Assembly (NCBI GenBank): GCA_040752635.1
Contig: JBFMGS010000015.1
Span: 1 to 41,427, forward strand
DNA from: JBFMGS01 sp040752635
Lineage (GTDB): Bacteria; Bacillota; SHA-98; UBA4971
DNA length: 41,427 nucleotides
Direction of reading: 5' to 3'
This document shows positions 33,732 through 41,427 of the stretch, one piece after another. The translations under genes and the position numbers were made by a program. The notes under the pieces were generated by a model. It had not been told where the DNA came from. It ran no database searches and worked only from the letters and a program-made list of their open reading frames with translations. The number at the start of each line of letters is the position of its first letter. Position 1 is the stretch's first letter.

Positions 33732-34601
33732 GTGAATACGGTGAGTTCCGGTCGATTACGGGAGATCCCCGTTGGAGAAGTGACTTCTGCCGTCAAGAGA
33801 TTATGTATAAGCGCCAACTGTAACGTGCCCCGCGAGACCATCGCTGCACTCGAGAGTGCTGCAGATACTGAAGAGTCCCCGGTCGGCAGGGAGATTCTCG
33901 AGCAGATCCTTGAAAACCACAGGATCGCGAGAGAAGAAGGCGTGCCCGCGTGCCAGGATACAGGGGTGGCGATGGTCTTTCTCGAGCTGGGACAGGACGT
34001 TCATCTTGTCGGGGGAGACCTGTACGAGGCCATCAACGAGGGGGTCAGACAGGGTTATACAGAAGGCTATCTACGAAAGTCCCTGGTCAACGACCCTCTT
34101 TTCAAGAGGGTGAACACGGGGGACAACACGCCTGCTATGATCTACGTGGACATCGTCCCGGGCGAGGATCTCAAGATAACGGTAGCCCCGAAGGGCGGCG
34201 GGGCAGAGAACATGAGCGGGCTCGCTATGCTGGCGCCTGCGGTCGGAGTGGATGGCGTTAAGCAGTTTGTGGTGGATCAGGTGAGGAAAGCGGGCTCGAA
34301 CCCCTGTCCTCCTATTATAGTTGGGGTCGGCATCGGGGGCACCTTCGACAGGGTTGCCCTTCTTGCCAAGAAAGCGCTCCTACGCCCTGCGGGTTCCCGT
34401 AACCCTGACCCAATGTATGCGGAGCTAGAGAAGGAGCTCTTGGCCGAGGTCAACAAGCTCGGGATAGGCCCTCAGGGATTCGGGGGCAGGACGACTGCGC
34501 TCGCTGTGAACATTGAGACCGCGCCCTGTCATATCGCGAGCCTTCCCGTGGCAGTCAACATCAACTGCCATGTTGGACCGCACGAGACAGTCGTGCTGTA
34601 G
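33732..34601 (+). CDS. Class I fumarate hydratase, alpha subunit (TtdA/FumA N-terminal type)
   Basis: Iron-sulfur catalytic subunit of the two-subunit, oxygen-sensitive fumarase (or tartrate dehydratase), which hydrates fumarate to malate. It has 289 residues from a GTG at 33732; a GTG at 33741 is also possible. The ribosome binding site AAAGGCGGAGG lies 13 bases upstream inside a predicted stem. Cluster and substrate motifs are PACQDTGVAMVF, NPCPPIIVGVGIGGTFDR and NINCHVGPHE, whose cysteines are the expected ligands. Family members nearly always pair with a beta subunit, which follows 12 bases later. Fumarase and tartrate dehydratase are hard to separate by eye; fumarase is far more common in anaerobic Bacillota. 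Confidence 0.93.
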   Translation: MNTVSSGRLREIPVGEVTSAVKRLCISANCNVPRETIAALESAADTEESPVGREILEQILENHRIAREEGVPACQDTGVAMVFLELGQDVHLVGGDLYEAINEGVRQGYTEGYLRKSLVNDPLFKRVNTGDNTPAMIYVDIVPGEDLKITVAPKGGGAENMSGLAMLAPAVGVDGVKQFVVDQVRKAGSNPCPPIIVGVGIGGTFDRVALLAKKALLRPAGSRNPDPMYAELEKELLAEVNKLGIGPQGFGGRTTALAVNIETAPCHIASLPVAVNINCHVGPHETVVL

Positions 34602-34613
34602 GAGGTATGGGAA

Positions 34614-35165
34614 GTGATAATCGAAATCTCGACGCCGCTTACGGACGAGACTGTGGCCCGGCTAAAGGCCGGTGACAACGTGAGGATATCGGGTGTATTG
34701 TACACCGCGAGGGATGCCGCGCATAAAAGACTTGTTGCCCTGCTCAAAGAGGGTAAAGATCTACCCATGGACATCCGCGGCCAGATCATCTACTACGTTG
34801 GACCCACGCCGGCGCGGCCGGGACAGCCTATCGGTTCGGCGGGCCCAACCACGAGCTACCGCATGGATTCGTACGCCCCTTTACTGCTGGAGCACGGGCT
34901 GAAAGGGATGATCGGCAAAGGGAGCAGGTCCCAACCAGTTAGGCAAGCCGTGGTCAAGTACAGGGCCGTATATTTCGCTGCCATAGGCGGGGCAGGGGCG
35001 CTCCTTGCAAAGTGCGTGAAAGAATCGGAACTTGTGGCATACGAAGACCTGGGTCCCGAGGCTATCAGAAGGTTGACAGTTGATGGGTTTCCCGCTACCG
35101 TTATAAACGACATATACGGCAACGACCTCTACGAAGAGGGCGTCCGGAAGTACCGCATCAGCTAA
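34614..35165 (+). CDS. Class I fumarate hydratase, beta subunit (TtdB/FumA C-terminal type)
   Basis: Second subunit of the fumarase, 183 residues, from a GTG at 34614 with AGGAGG at the stop of the alpha gene. It supplies the substrate-binding swivel-like domain. Typical motifs are YYVGPTPARPGQPIGSAGPT followed by the TSYRMD segment, then GMIGKGSRS and AVYFAAIGGAGALLAKCV. The ending VTIND-type segment (ATVINDIYGNDLY) is intact, and the stop TAA is one base before the run of N, so the gene is complete. Any third gene of this operon would fall in the gap. Confidence 0.94.
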   Translation: MIIEISTPLTDETVARLKAGDNVRISGVLYTARDAAHKRLVALLKEGKDLPMDIRGQIIYYVGPTPARPGQPIGSAGPTTSYRMDSYAPLLLEHGLKGMIGKGSRSQPVRQAVVKYRAVYFAAIGGAGALLAKCVKESELVAYEDLGPEAIRRLTVDGFPATVINDIYGNDLYEEGVRKYRIS

Positions 35166-35166
35166 C

Positions 35167-35266
35167 NNNNNNNNNNNNNNNNNNNNNNNNNNNNNNNNNN
35201 NNNNNNNNNNNNNNNNNNNNNNNNNNNNNNNNNNNNNNNNNNNNNNNNNNNNNNNNNNNNNNNNNN
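35167..35266. other. Assembly gap, 100 N
   Basis: Exactly 100 unknown bases, the conventional placeholder for a gap of unknown size. Real sequence of any length, including whole genes, may be missing between the fumarase beta gene and mtnA. Confidence 0.99.
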
Positions 35267-35365
35267 AACGATATTGGGACGCCCTGTTCCCGGGGTTTTG
35301 TGGTGGATGTCGGCCGCCGTTGCACATCAGGACAGCGTTAGGGATCTAGAGGGTGTGGATAGTAA

Positions 35366-36412
35366 GTGCTGAGGGCCATCGTGTGGAACGAGCGGAGCCT
35401 GGACCTTCTTGACCAGACTCGCTTGCCGGGGGAGAAGAGGTACGTTACATGCCGGGGCTACCGCGATGTGGTTGATGCGATCCGTACGATGAAGGTAAGG
35501 GGAGCGCCGGCTATTGGCATAAGCGCCGCCTACGCAATGGTTCTTGCGTCTTACGAAATAGATGCAAACAGCCGGGATACCTATCTTGAAGGCTTGAGAT
35601 GCGCCGCGGACGAGCTCGTAGCTGCCAGGCCGACCGCAGTCAACCTCACGTGGGCTGTAAACAAGATGCTCTACGCTGCAAGGTCTGCAGGGGATTGGCG
35701 TAACATCCCGAATGTCCTGGCGTCCGCTGCCGCGAGAATGGAAGCTGAAGATGTAGAAGCGAACCGCTGCATCGGCCAGAACGGCGCGGCCCTGCTTGGC
35801 GACCCTGTGACAGTGCTGACGCACTGCAACGCGGGCACCCTCGCCACAGCCGGGTACGGAACCGCTCTCGGGGTGGTCCGGGCTGCTATAGAGGCGGGCA
35901 AGCGGGTGCGCGTCTTCGCCGACGAGACCCGCCCCTTTCTGCAGGGCGCCAGGCTTACCGCCTTTGAGCTCCTGGAAGATGACATCCCTGTAACGCTCAT
36001 CACCGATAGCATGGCAGGGTACGTTATGAGCCTGGGGAAGATCGACTGCGTTATCGTAGGGGCGGATAGGATCGCGGCGAACGGAGACGTTGCAAACAAG
36101 GTCGGCACGTACAGCCTTGCGGTGCTCGCCAGGGAGAACGCCGTTCCTTTTTACGTGGCTGCCCCCACCTCGACACTCGACCTGTCTCTCGCGTCAGGTG
36201 CCCAGATCCCCATCGAGGAGAGGGATCCCAAAGAGGTAGTGGAAATCCTTGGTCAACGAATCGCCCCGGCGGGCGTGGCGGTGTTTAATCCTGCATTCGA
36301 TGTCACTCCGTCGCGCTACGTTACCGCGATCATCACTGAGAGGGGAGTAGTCTATCCCCCCTACTCAGACAGCCTGAAGGCGCTGTTGGCTCAAGACGGG
36401 CACGAGGGTTGA
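35366..36412 (+). CDS. mtnA: S-methyl-5-thioribose-1-phosphate isomerase
   Basis: Converts the aldose methylthioribose-1-phosphate to the ketose methylthioribulose-1-phosphate in methionine salvage; relatives also act on 5-deoxyribose-1-phosphate or ribose 1,5-bisphosphate. The product has 348 residues from a GTG at 35366 behind GAGGGTG. Family motifs are KVRGAPAIGISAAYAM, the catalytic cysteine in VLTHCNAGTLATAGYG and the catalytic aspartate in VIVGADRIAANGDVANKVGTY, with APTSTLD and IPIEERDPKEV near the end. The fold is shared with eIF2B subunits, but both catalytic residues are present. The next gene encodes a nucleoside phosphorylase that could supply the substrate. Confidence 0.95.
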   Translation: MLRAIVWNERSLDLLDQTRLPGEKRYVTCRGYRDVVDAIRTMKVRGAPAIGISAAYAMVLASYEIDANSRDTYLEGLRCAADELVAARPTAVNLTWAVNKMLYAARSAGDWRNIPNVLASAAARMEAEDVEANRCIGQNGAALLGDPVTVLTHCNAGTLATAGYGTALGVVRAAIEAGKRVRVFADETRPFLQGARLTAFELLEDDIPVTLITDSMAGYVMSLGKIDCVIVGADRIAANGDVANKVGTYSLAVLARENAVPFYVAAPTSTLDLSLASGAQIPIEERDPKEVVEILGQRIAPAGVAVFNPAFDVTPSRYVTAIITERGVVYPPYSDSLKALLAQDGHEG

Positions 36413-36522
36413 GGGTTCACACCAATGTAAAGGCCAGCGCCCCGCTCAGGCCGGGCGGCCGAACCATGCGAAACGATACGGAATAAGCGCATGTAAAGAG
36501 AGGTCACAGTGGGGGGACCGCG

Positions 36523-37266
36523 ATGGCGGATACGAAAATGCTGCCCATCCTGAAGATTCATCCCGGTGATGTCTCGCCATACGCGATCGTCTGCGGCGAC
36601 CCGCGAAGGACGCATGTGATAGCGGGCCACCTGGACAGCGCGAGAGAACTCGCGTATAACCGCGAGTATCGAATTGTGAACGGCGAGTATCAAGGCGTGC
36701 CGATAACCGTCGCGTCACACGGCGTCGGGGCGGCGGGAGCTTGTGTCTGCTTCGAGGAGCTTATCAAGGCCGGCGCCCGGATCCTGATCCGGGTGGGGAC
36801 GGCCGGGTCCCTGAACCGTTCCGTCGTAGATGGCGATCTCATCGTCGCCACCGGGGCTGTGCGCGAGGATGGCGTGACAAGCCAGCTTGTCCCGCTCTCT
36901 TTTCCGGCAATAGCCGATAGTAAGATCGCTGACGCCCTATACGATGCAGGCGTCAAACGGGGAGCCCGGATCACGCGGGGTGTGGTCCTTTCTGTAGGGG
37001 CGTTCTATCCTGCGATTCTTCCGCTGCCTAACGCCCAGATGAGCCAGGCAGGGGTTGTGGGCGTGGAGATGGAGGCCTCCGCGCTCCTCATTGTGGCGGC
37101 GCTTCGCGGGGCCCGGGCGGGGGCCATCCTTGCTGTGGACGGGATGGCTATAGAGTTTGAAGGAGACGCGTACAACCCCAACCGGGAGGTAGTTACGCAG
37201 GCGATCGAGCAAGAATCAGTGATCGCGCTAGACGCTATGGTCCGCCTTGCTGCTAATGGAGCATGA
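36523..37266 (+). CDS. Nucleoside phosphorylase, NP-I family (uridine/purine phosphorylase-like)
   Basis: Cleaves a nucleoside with phosphate to a base and a pentose-1-phosphate. It has 247 residues, a typical size, from an ATG at 36523 behind GTGGGGGGAC. The phosphate-binding motifs are VCGDPRRTHVIAGHL and RVGTAGSL. The sugar-binding motif is VGVEMEASALLIVA, and DGMAIEFEG holds a candidate general-acid aspartate. It belongs to the hexameric UdP/DeoD branch rather than the trimeric MtnP branch usual for methylthioadenosine. Its position right after mtnA suggests it may act on methylthioadenosine or 5-deoxyadenosine, which is inference. A GC stem (GTGCCG/CGGCAC, 37269-37295) follows the stop. 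Confidence 0.9.
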   Translation: MADTKMLPILKIHPGDVSPYAIVCGDPRRTHVIAGHLDSARELAYNREYRIVNGEYQGVPITVASHGVGAAGACVCFEELIKAGARILIRVGTAGSLNRSVVDGDLIVATGAVREDGVTSQLVPLSFPAIADSKIADALYDAGVKRGARITRGVVLSVGAFYPAILPLPNAQMSQAGVVGVEMEASALLIVAALRGARAGAILAVDGMAIEFEGDAYNPNREVVTQAIEQESVIALDAMVRLAANGA

Positions 37267-37332
37267 GCGTGCCGTGGCCGGGATGGGGCCGGCACTGAGC
37301 ATATATCCCCGCAGGGTGGGAGGGAAGAGCAC

Positions 37333-38289
37333 GTGAGGGCGCTCGTGTTTGACGGGAGCCTCTCTTTACGGCGGGATGCGCCGGTTCCGCCAAGGGGCGA
37401 GGGGCAGGCGTTGGTGCGGGTCCGCCTCGCAGGGATCTGTAACACGGACCTGGAGATCACCCGGGGGTACCTCGATTTCCAGGGTATCCTGGGCCATGAG
37501 TTCGTGGGAACAGTCGAAGACGTAGACGATCGGGAACTCATCGGCAAGCGGGTAGTCGGGGAGATCAACATCCCTTGTGGGGATTGCCGCACGTGCCGGA
37601 GGGGGTACCCTCGACACTGCGAATGCGTTCGGACAATGGGCATGCGCGGCTGGCAGGGGTGCCTTGCAGACTACGTCGTGCTCCCGCAGGAGAACCTCCA
37701 TCGAGTGCCCGAGTCCGTCACCGATCGCCAGGCGGTTTTCGTTGAGCCGCTGGCGGCGGCGGTGGAGGTCCTTGAGCAGGCACATATCCGTCCGTCCGAC
37801 GAGATAGTGGTGCTCGGCGACGGGAAGCTTGGGCTGCTTACTGCGCTAGTCATTCACGCCGCGGGGCATGCAGTGACCCTGGCAGGCCGACACGAAGAGA
37901 AACTGGCGATCGCCAGGAGCATGGGTATCAGGGCAGCGTTCGCCGGGGACCTGCACGACCGGGCGGACGTGGTGGTGGAGTGCACGGGCAATCCATCAGG
38001 GTTTTACGCAGCCATGGCGCTTGTGCGTCCCCGAGGGACGATCGTACTCAAAAGCACTTTTCATGGAGAGGCCTCGTTGAATCTCTCACCTCTCGTCGTG
38101 AATGAAGTAACCTGCATCGGATCGAGGTGCGGGCCGTTTCCTCCAGCGGTACGACTTCTCGAAGAGCGTAAGATCGATACTGAGCGCCTCATCGACGCCG
38201 TTTACCCTGCTTGCGAGGGGGTTCGAGCTTTCGAGCGCGCAGGTGCCCGCGGAAGCCTGAAAGTGCTTGTGGATTTCGGTGTGGAATAG
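37333..38289 (+). CDS. Zinc-dependent alcohol dehydrogenase, MDR family
   Basis: A medium-chain dehydrogenase/reductase of 318 residues, slightly shorter than the usual 340-350. A GTG at 37333 follows GGGAGGG. The catalytic zinc site is formed by AGICNTDLE and GHEFVGTVEDV; the structural zinc cysteines are in PCGDCRTCRRGYPRHC. The cofactor-binding turn reads VVLGDGKLGLL, the GxGxxG fold with Asp in the second position. A sequence such as TLAGRHEEKLAIARSMGIRAAF follows it. The substrate is unknown. The gene lies 66 bases after the phosphorylase gene and probably belongs with mtnA, which raises the possibility that it reduces an aldehyde derived from the methylthio or deoxy sugar. Confidence 0.9.
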   Translation: MRALVFDGSLSLRRDAPVPPRGEGQALVRVRLAGICNTDLEITRGYLDFQGILGHEFVGTVEDVDDRELIGKRVVGEINIPCGDCRTCRRGYPRHCECVRTMGMRGWQGCLADYVVLPQENLHRVPESVTDRQAVFVEPLAAAVEVLEQAHIRPSDEIVVLGDGKLGLLTALVIHAAGHAVTLAGRHEEKLAIARSMGIRAAFAGDLHDRADVVVECTGNPSGFYAAMALVRPRGTIVLKSTFHGEASLNLSPLVVNEVTCIGSRCGPFPPAVRLLEERKIDTERLIDAVYPACEGVRAFERAGARGSLKVLVDFGVE

Positions 38290-38299
38290 GCAACGTGCG

Positions 38300-38512
38300 T
38301 CAGAAGACGGGAGGATAGGCGCCGCATGAAGGCGAGAGTTGACCGCTGATCCTCTGGTGGCATACATTGGGTGACGTCACGATCAGGAGCTCCCCCTCTA
38401 TTAGTTCATATCGCACGTCGTCAGGTGTCCGGCAGTAGTCGTCGTATGTTAGGAGGACGCGGCCTGAACCATAACTGGGTGCCGTTTCATGAGCCTTGTC
38501 GGGCGCTCCCAT
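38300..38512 (-). pseudogene. Truncated Uma2 (DUF820) family gene
   Basis: The first 60 or so residues match the N-terminus of Uma2 proteins, a restriction-endonuclease-like family: LLTYDDYCRTPDDVRYELIE followed by GELLIVTSPNVCHQRISGQL. The frame then ends after 11 unrelated residues, whereas the family is about 180-200 residues with the catalytic part further on. The missing portion would lie where the alcohol dehydrogenase gene now ends, so the 3' end was probably lost by recombination or deletion. The ribosome binding site (GGAGGGAGGAATAAG before the ATG at 38512) and the upstream TATAAT survive, so it could still be transcribed. I see no continuation in other frames. Confidence 0.75.
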
Positions 38513-38558
38513 CTTATTCCTCCCTCCTGACGGTATTTGGAATCATCTTCCTACGGTG

Positions 38559-38564
38559 ATTATA
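38559..38564 (-). promoter_or_regulatory. -10 element upstream of the Uma2 remnant
   Basis: The minus strand carries a perfect TATAAT about 47 bases before the Uma2 ATG, just after the end of the feoB membrane gene. No good -35 is found 16-18 bases upstream. Confidence 0.4.
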
Positions 38565-38606
38565 GCAGAAGGCAACCGACTCGGCTATCCCCCCAAACGT
38601 ATTAAA

Positions 38607-40007
38607 TCAAGCCGTGCCGAGAAGCCTTGCGACAGAGGCCACCGCGAAACACGCGGCGCATGCGACCGCGAGCGGGACGAGAGTCGCCAGCGCCGTCCAC
38701 CTGGCGCTTCGCGTTTCGTGCCAGATAGTCCACAAGGTTGTAGCGCACGGGTAATGGAGGATCGAGAAGAGAACGAAGCATATAGCGGTAAGCGGCGTCC
38801 ATCCGTTTGACAACAGGAGTGCGCGAAGGGATGTCAGGCTACCTACTTTCACCATGCTTCCCGCGCGCGAGTACGCCATTATCAGTATAGGGATGACTAT
38901 CTCATTCGCGGGTAGTCCCAGCAGAAATGAGGTGAGGACCAACCCGTCGAGGCCGATGAGCTTGCCGAAAGACTGAAGAATCCCTGCAAGGTGGACCAGC
39001 AGGCTGGCATCTCCTGCCGTGGCATTTCCAAGGATCCACGTTATCGCCCCGGCGGGCGCGGCCACGGTGGCGGCCCGCACGAGCACGAACACGGTCCGGT
39101 CGAGGAAGGACCTCACGACCACCTTTGTAACCTGTGGCTTTCGATACGGCGGGAGTTCCAGCGCGAATGCGGACGGCATGCCTCGGAGAACCGTCCTTGA
39201 CAGAAGCCAGGACACGCCGAGGGTCACCGCGACCCCGAGAAGAACGGCGCCAAGAAGGGAAAGGGCGGCGGCGCCGGGGCCGAGGCCGGCTGTACCTCCG
39301 CCTGCGAGGAACATGGCGGACATGGCTATCAGCGTAGGGAACCGCCCGTTGCACGGCACGAAATTGTTGGTCAAGATGGCAATGAGCCTCTCCCTTGGGG
39401 AGTCTATTATCCGGCATGCTACGACTCCTGCGGCGTTGCACCCGAAACCCATGCACATGGTGAGAGCCTGCTTTCCGTGGCTGCCTGCCCGCTTGAAGAA
39501 AGCGTCGAGGTTGAAAGCGACCCTCGGCAGATATCCCAGGTCCTCGAGCAGCGTAAAGCATGGGAAGAATATCGCCATCGGCGGAAGCATGACGGAGACC
39601 ACCCACGCAACCGCCCTGTATGCGCCAAGGACGACCACCCCATGAAGCCACGCCGGGACACCGAGCCAGGCAAAGAGCTCTGATAACCGGTCCTGCCCCC
39701 AGAAAAGGACCGCGGCAAGGAGTTGGGACGGCCAGTTGGCTCCGATGAGGGTCACCCAAAACAGGGCGGCAAGAAGGGCAAGCATTGCCGGGTACCCGAA
39801 GATCCTCGACGTGAGCATGTCGTCGAGGCGGGCGTCCCAGTCATATCGTGCCTGAGCGTCGCGGCGCACAATCCTCTCTGAGATACCGTGCGCGACTTCG
39901 TAGATCCTGGTCACCATGAGGTCGCGGGCATCGTCGTGCACCTGGGCCCTGGCCTCCCTGGCCGCATTCAAAACGTTCAGGAACTGCCTGTCAGGTGCTT
40001 GGTTCAT
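38607..40007 (-). CDS. feoB: FeoB membrane domain as a separate protein (ferrous iron permease part)
   Basis: The channel half of the ferrous iron transporter, 466 residues. The ATG at 40007 overlaps the stop of the GTPase gene (ATGA). The N-terminal 65 residues, ending ARYDWDARLDDMLTSRIFGYP, correspond to the linker before the first helix in one-piece FeoB. The first Gate-type domain has LLEDLGYLPRVAFNLDAFFKRAGSHGKQAL and the FeoB core MCMGFGCNAAGVVACRIIDS with NNFVPCNGRFPTLIAM. The second gate has GLDGLVLTSFLLGLPANEIV. About eight to ten membrane helices are visible. Its conserved CN and PC residues support iron transport. This permease part is often labelled as a nucleoside-recognition domain protein. 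Confidence 0.92.
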   Translation of the reverse strand: MNQAPDRQFLNVLNAAREARAQVHDDARDLMVTRIYEVAHGISERIVRRDAQARYDWDARLDDMLTSRIFGYPAMLALLAALFWVTLIGANWPSQLLAAVLFWGQDRLSELFAWLGVPAWLHGVVVLGAYRAVAWVVSVMLPPMAIFFPCFTLLEDLGYLPRVAFNLDAFFKRAGSHGKQALTMCMGFGCNAAGVVACRIIDSPRERLIAILTNNFVPCNGRFPTLIAMSAMFLAGGGTAGLGPGAAALSLLGAVLLGVAVTLGVSWLLSRTVLRGMPSAFALELPPYRKPQVTKVVVRSFLDRTVFVLVRAATVAAPAGAITWILGNATAGDASLLVHLAGILQSFGKLIGLDGLVLTSFLLGLPANEIVIPILIMAYSRAGSMVKVGSLTSLRALLLSNGWTPLTAICFVLFSILHYPCATTLWTIWHETRSARWTALATLVPLAVACAACFAVASVARLLGTA

Positions 40008-40990
40008 GCCGGCATCCCGCTCCCTGCAACCACGCGACGGGACGAGCCCTGTGCCCTTGAGCCCCCGACCCGTACCGCCTCCATTCTTTCATAAACGGTG
40101 ACGACGAGCCCAGGGTCACCGTCAATGAGTCTTAGAGCAAACCAGCGGATGGAGGTATCGCTGAAGACGCCCCCGAGGAGCCTCTCCAGGTGGGGCTCAA
40201 GGTCGCGGGCGGCAGCCTCGATTTCTGCGCTGTATGTAATCTGCAGCGGAGTCGTCCTTACGCGTCTGGTTGCCACGGCTTCGATCGCGTCCATAAGATC
40301 CGACAGACCTTCCCCTACGCGCGCTACCGTGGGGACAACTGGAACTCCGAGTTCGAATGAAAGTCCCTTCACGTCCACAAATATCTCCTTGCGCCGCGCC
40401 TCGTCAATGAGGTTCACGCACACGACTACGTTGGGCGTCATCTCCATAACCTGGAGAACGAGGTTAAGGTTGCGCTCAAGACATGTGGCGTCTGTTACTA
40501 CCGCGGTCACGTCAGCGCCGCCGAAACAGATGAAATCCCTTGCGACCTGTTCCTCCGGGGAGTTGGCCAGGAGCGAGTACGTGCCTGGAAGGTCAACGAT
40601 GCGAAAGAGCGTGTCTCTGTGCAGACAGGTGCCTTCAGCCTTCACCACGGTCTTGCCGGGCCAGTTGCCCGTGTGCTGCCCAAGCCCGGTGAGCGCGTTG
40701 AACACAGTGCTCTTGCCCGTATTAGGGTTACCGGCAAGGGCTACCGTGTAGCGGGGGCAAGGCCGACTCCGAAGATCGGTCGCGGCGTACCGCGTAGCAC
40801 CGGGCGCCCAGGAAACGCTGCCGCTCGGGCCGGGGGACTGCCGGCGGCCCTTGTCGTGGTGCACGCGCGTTGCGCCGCCCGTCCGATCTTGTGCCCCGAT
40901 GGGGAGCTTTAGAAGTCGCCGAGCGCGGCCCAGTGCTATACAGGCTGCGCCGGATGCGGCCTTTAGCACCCGAGCGCGTAGGGATCCCAC
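40004..40990 (-). CDS. feoB: FeoB GTPase and regulatory domain as a separate protein
   Basis: The G-protein half of FeoB, about 328 residues if the GTG at 40990 is used (AAGGGGG ten bases upstream; a GTG at 40999 is too close). G1 is AGNPNTGKST, followed by the FeoB hallmark FNALTGLGQHTGNWPGKTV. G3 is DLPGTYSL and the G4 equivalent is VNLIDEARRKEI. The helical GDI-like region follows, ending near IRWFALRLIDGDPGLVV. The first 77 or so residues are Arg-rich and unlike known FeoB, so the true start could be later, but no better start codon with a binding site is visible. It ends in an ATGA junction with the membrane-domain gene. Confidence 0.9.
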   Translation of the reverse strand: MGSLRARVLKAASGAACIALGRARRLLKLPIGAQDRTGGATRVHHDKGRRQSPGPSGSVSWAPGATRYAATDLRSRPCPRYTVALAGNPNTGKSTVFNALTGLGQHTGNWPGKTVVKAEGTCLHRDTLFRIVDLPGTYSLLANSPEEQVARDFICFGGADVTAVVTDATCLERNLNLVLQVMEMTPNVVVCVNLIDEARRKEIFVDVKGLSFELGVPVVPTVARVGEGLSDLMDAIEAVATRRVRTTPLQITYSAEIEAAARDLEPHLERLLGGVFSDTSIRWFALRLIDGDPGLVVTVYERMEAVRVGGSRAQGSSRRVVAGSGMPA

Positions 40991-41044
40991 TAAACACACG
41001 CCCCCTTGCCTTGGCTCACACTCCGGCTGTAGTTCCCGGAGCGC

Positions 41045-41329
41045 TTAGCTTGAGACAGACGGTTTCTGGCGCGCGCAAACCCGCACCATCACTTTGCTCG
41101 CCTGTTCCCTTCTGAGCGCGATTAGCGCGCCCCTTATAAGGTATGCGGTGGGATCACCCGCGGCGCTGCGCCGGACTGCAGTGACGGTGGTGGCCGGGAC
41201 AAGGCCGATGTCGAGGAGTCGCCTCCTGACATGGTCGGAGACCAGGAGCCGGACGACCCGGCACGTGCAACCCATGGGAACGGAGGAGAGCGGGACCTCC
41301 TGCCCGGTATCGTCTTCAACAACAGCCAC
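41045..41329 (-). CDS. feoA: FeoA-family protein
   Basis: A small cytoplasmic SH3-like protein that works with FeoB in ferrous iron uptake. A GTG at 41329 follows GGAGGTGAAGCC and gives 94 residues; the frame is open to 41392, but the extra part lacks resemblance. The domain runs from EVPLSSVPMGCTCRVVRLL through DHVRRRLLDIGLVPATTVTAV to GALIALRREQASKVMV, matching FeoA. It is the first gene of the feoA-feoB(N)-feoB(C) group, 54 bases before the GTPase gene. A promoter would lie in the last 100 bases of the window, where I see nothing convincing. Confidence 0.92.
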   Translation of the reverse strand: MAVVEDDTGQEVPLSSVPMGCTCRVVRLLVSDHVRRRLLDIGLVPATTVTAVRRSAAGDPTAYLIRGALIALRREQASKVMVRVCARQKPSVSS

Positions 41330-41427
41330 GGCTTCACCTCCTGACGCGAAAGCCCTGTACATGAAAGTCGCAGCCACGCCCGTTGCGGTCACTACATACT
41401 ATGAATGGTGGGCGACCGCCGGTTACC

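Overview
The window is GC-rich (roughly 60 percent), with frequent GTG and TTG starts, strong purine-rich ribosome binding sites and many overlapping ATGA-type gene junctions. A SpoIID-family protein, a two-subunit class I fumarase, a NifV-type (homo)citrate synthase with a LeuC/LeuD-type hydro-lyase, an oxygen-sensitive 2-hydroxyacyl-CoA dehydratase-type system and Feo iron transport all point to an anaerobic, probably spore-forming Bacillota (clostridial or related deep lineage), plausibly thermophilic. A run of exactly 100 N at 35167-35266 shows it is a scaffold from a draft or metagenome assembly. I recognise no tRNA, rRNA, CRISPR array, phage or insertion sequence.

Layout, left to right. 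(1) 117-6342: a complete dipeptide/oligopeptide ABC importer operon (binding protein, two permeases, two ATPases), with a 13-bp GC hairpin between the binding-protein and permease genes. (2) 6609-12002: two small envelope proteins that I cannot name, a class III aminotransferase, and a 965-residue phosphotransferase with rifampin-phosphotransferase-like architecture. (3) cysE (minus), then a SpoIID-like protein and the copper ATPase copA (plus). (4) 20563-16495, minus strand: a four-gene operon of NifV-type synthase, aconitase-family large and small subunits and an isocitrate/isopropylmalate-family dehydrogenase, which together could make a 2-oxoacid (2-oxoglutarate via Re-citrate synthase, or 2-oxoadipate via homocitrate). 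(5) Divergent from it, 20935-24301: two unlike HgdB-type subunits and an HgdC-type ATP-dependent activator. (6) 24600-29245: a GldA-GldF-GldG-DUF4340 ABC export-type operon preceded by a nine-copy TGCC repeat. (7) A secreted ComEC-like metallo-beta-lactamase-fold protein, then tldD and tldE. (8) A two-subunit fumarase preceded by about 300 bases dense in nested and mutually exclusive inverted repeats. (9) After the gap, mtnA, a nucleoside phosphorylase and a zinc alcohol dehydrogenase, a set that suggests methylthioadenosine/5-deoxyadenosine salvage. (10) Minus strand: a truncated Uma2 gene, then feoA with feoB split into separate GTPase and membrane genes.

The parts most worth a second look are the structured leader before the fumarase genes, the HgdB-HgdB-HgdC cassette with no CoA-transferase, the four-gene synthase/isomerase/dehydrogenase operon of uncertain substrate, the RPH-like phosphotransferase beside an aminotransferase, and the mtnA-phosphorylase-alcohol dehydrogenase cluster. 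Everything here is read from sequence by eye and from memory of protein families. No alignment, structure prediction or database search was run.
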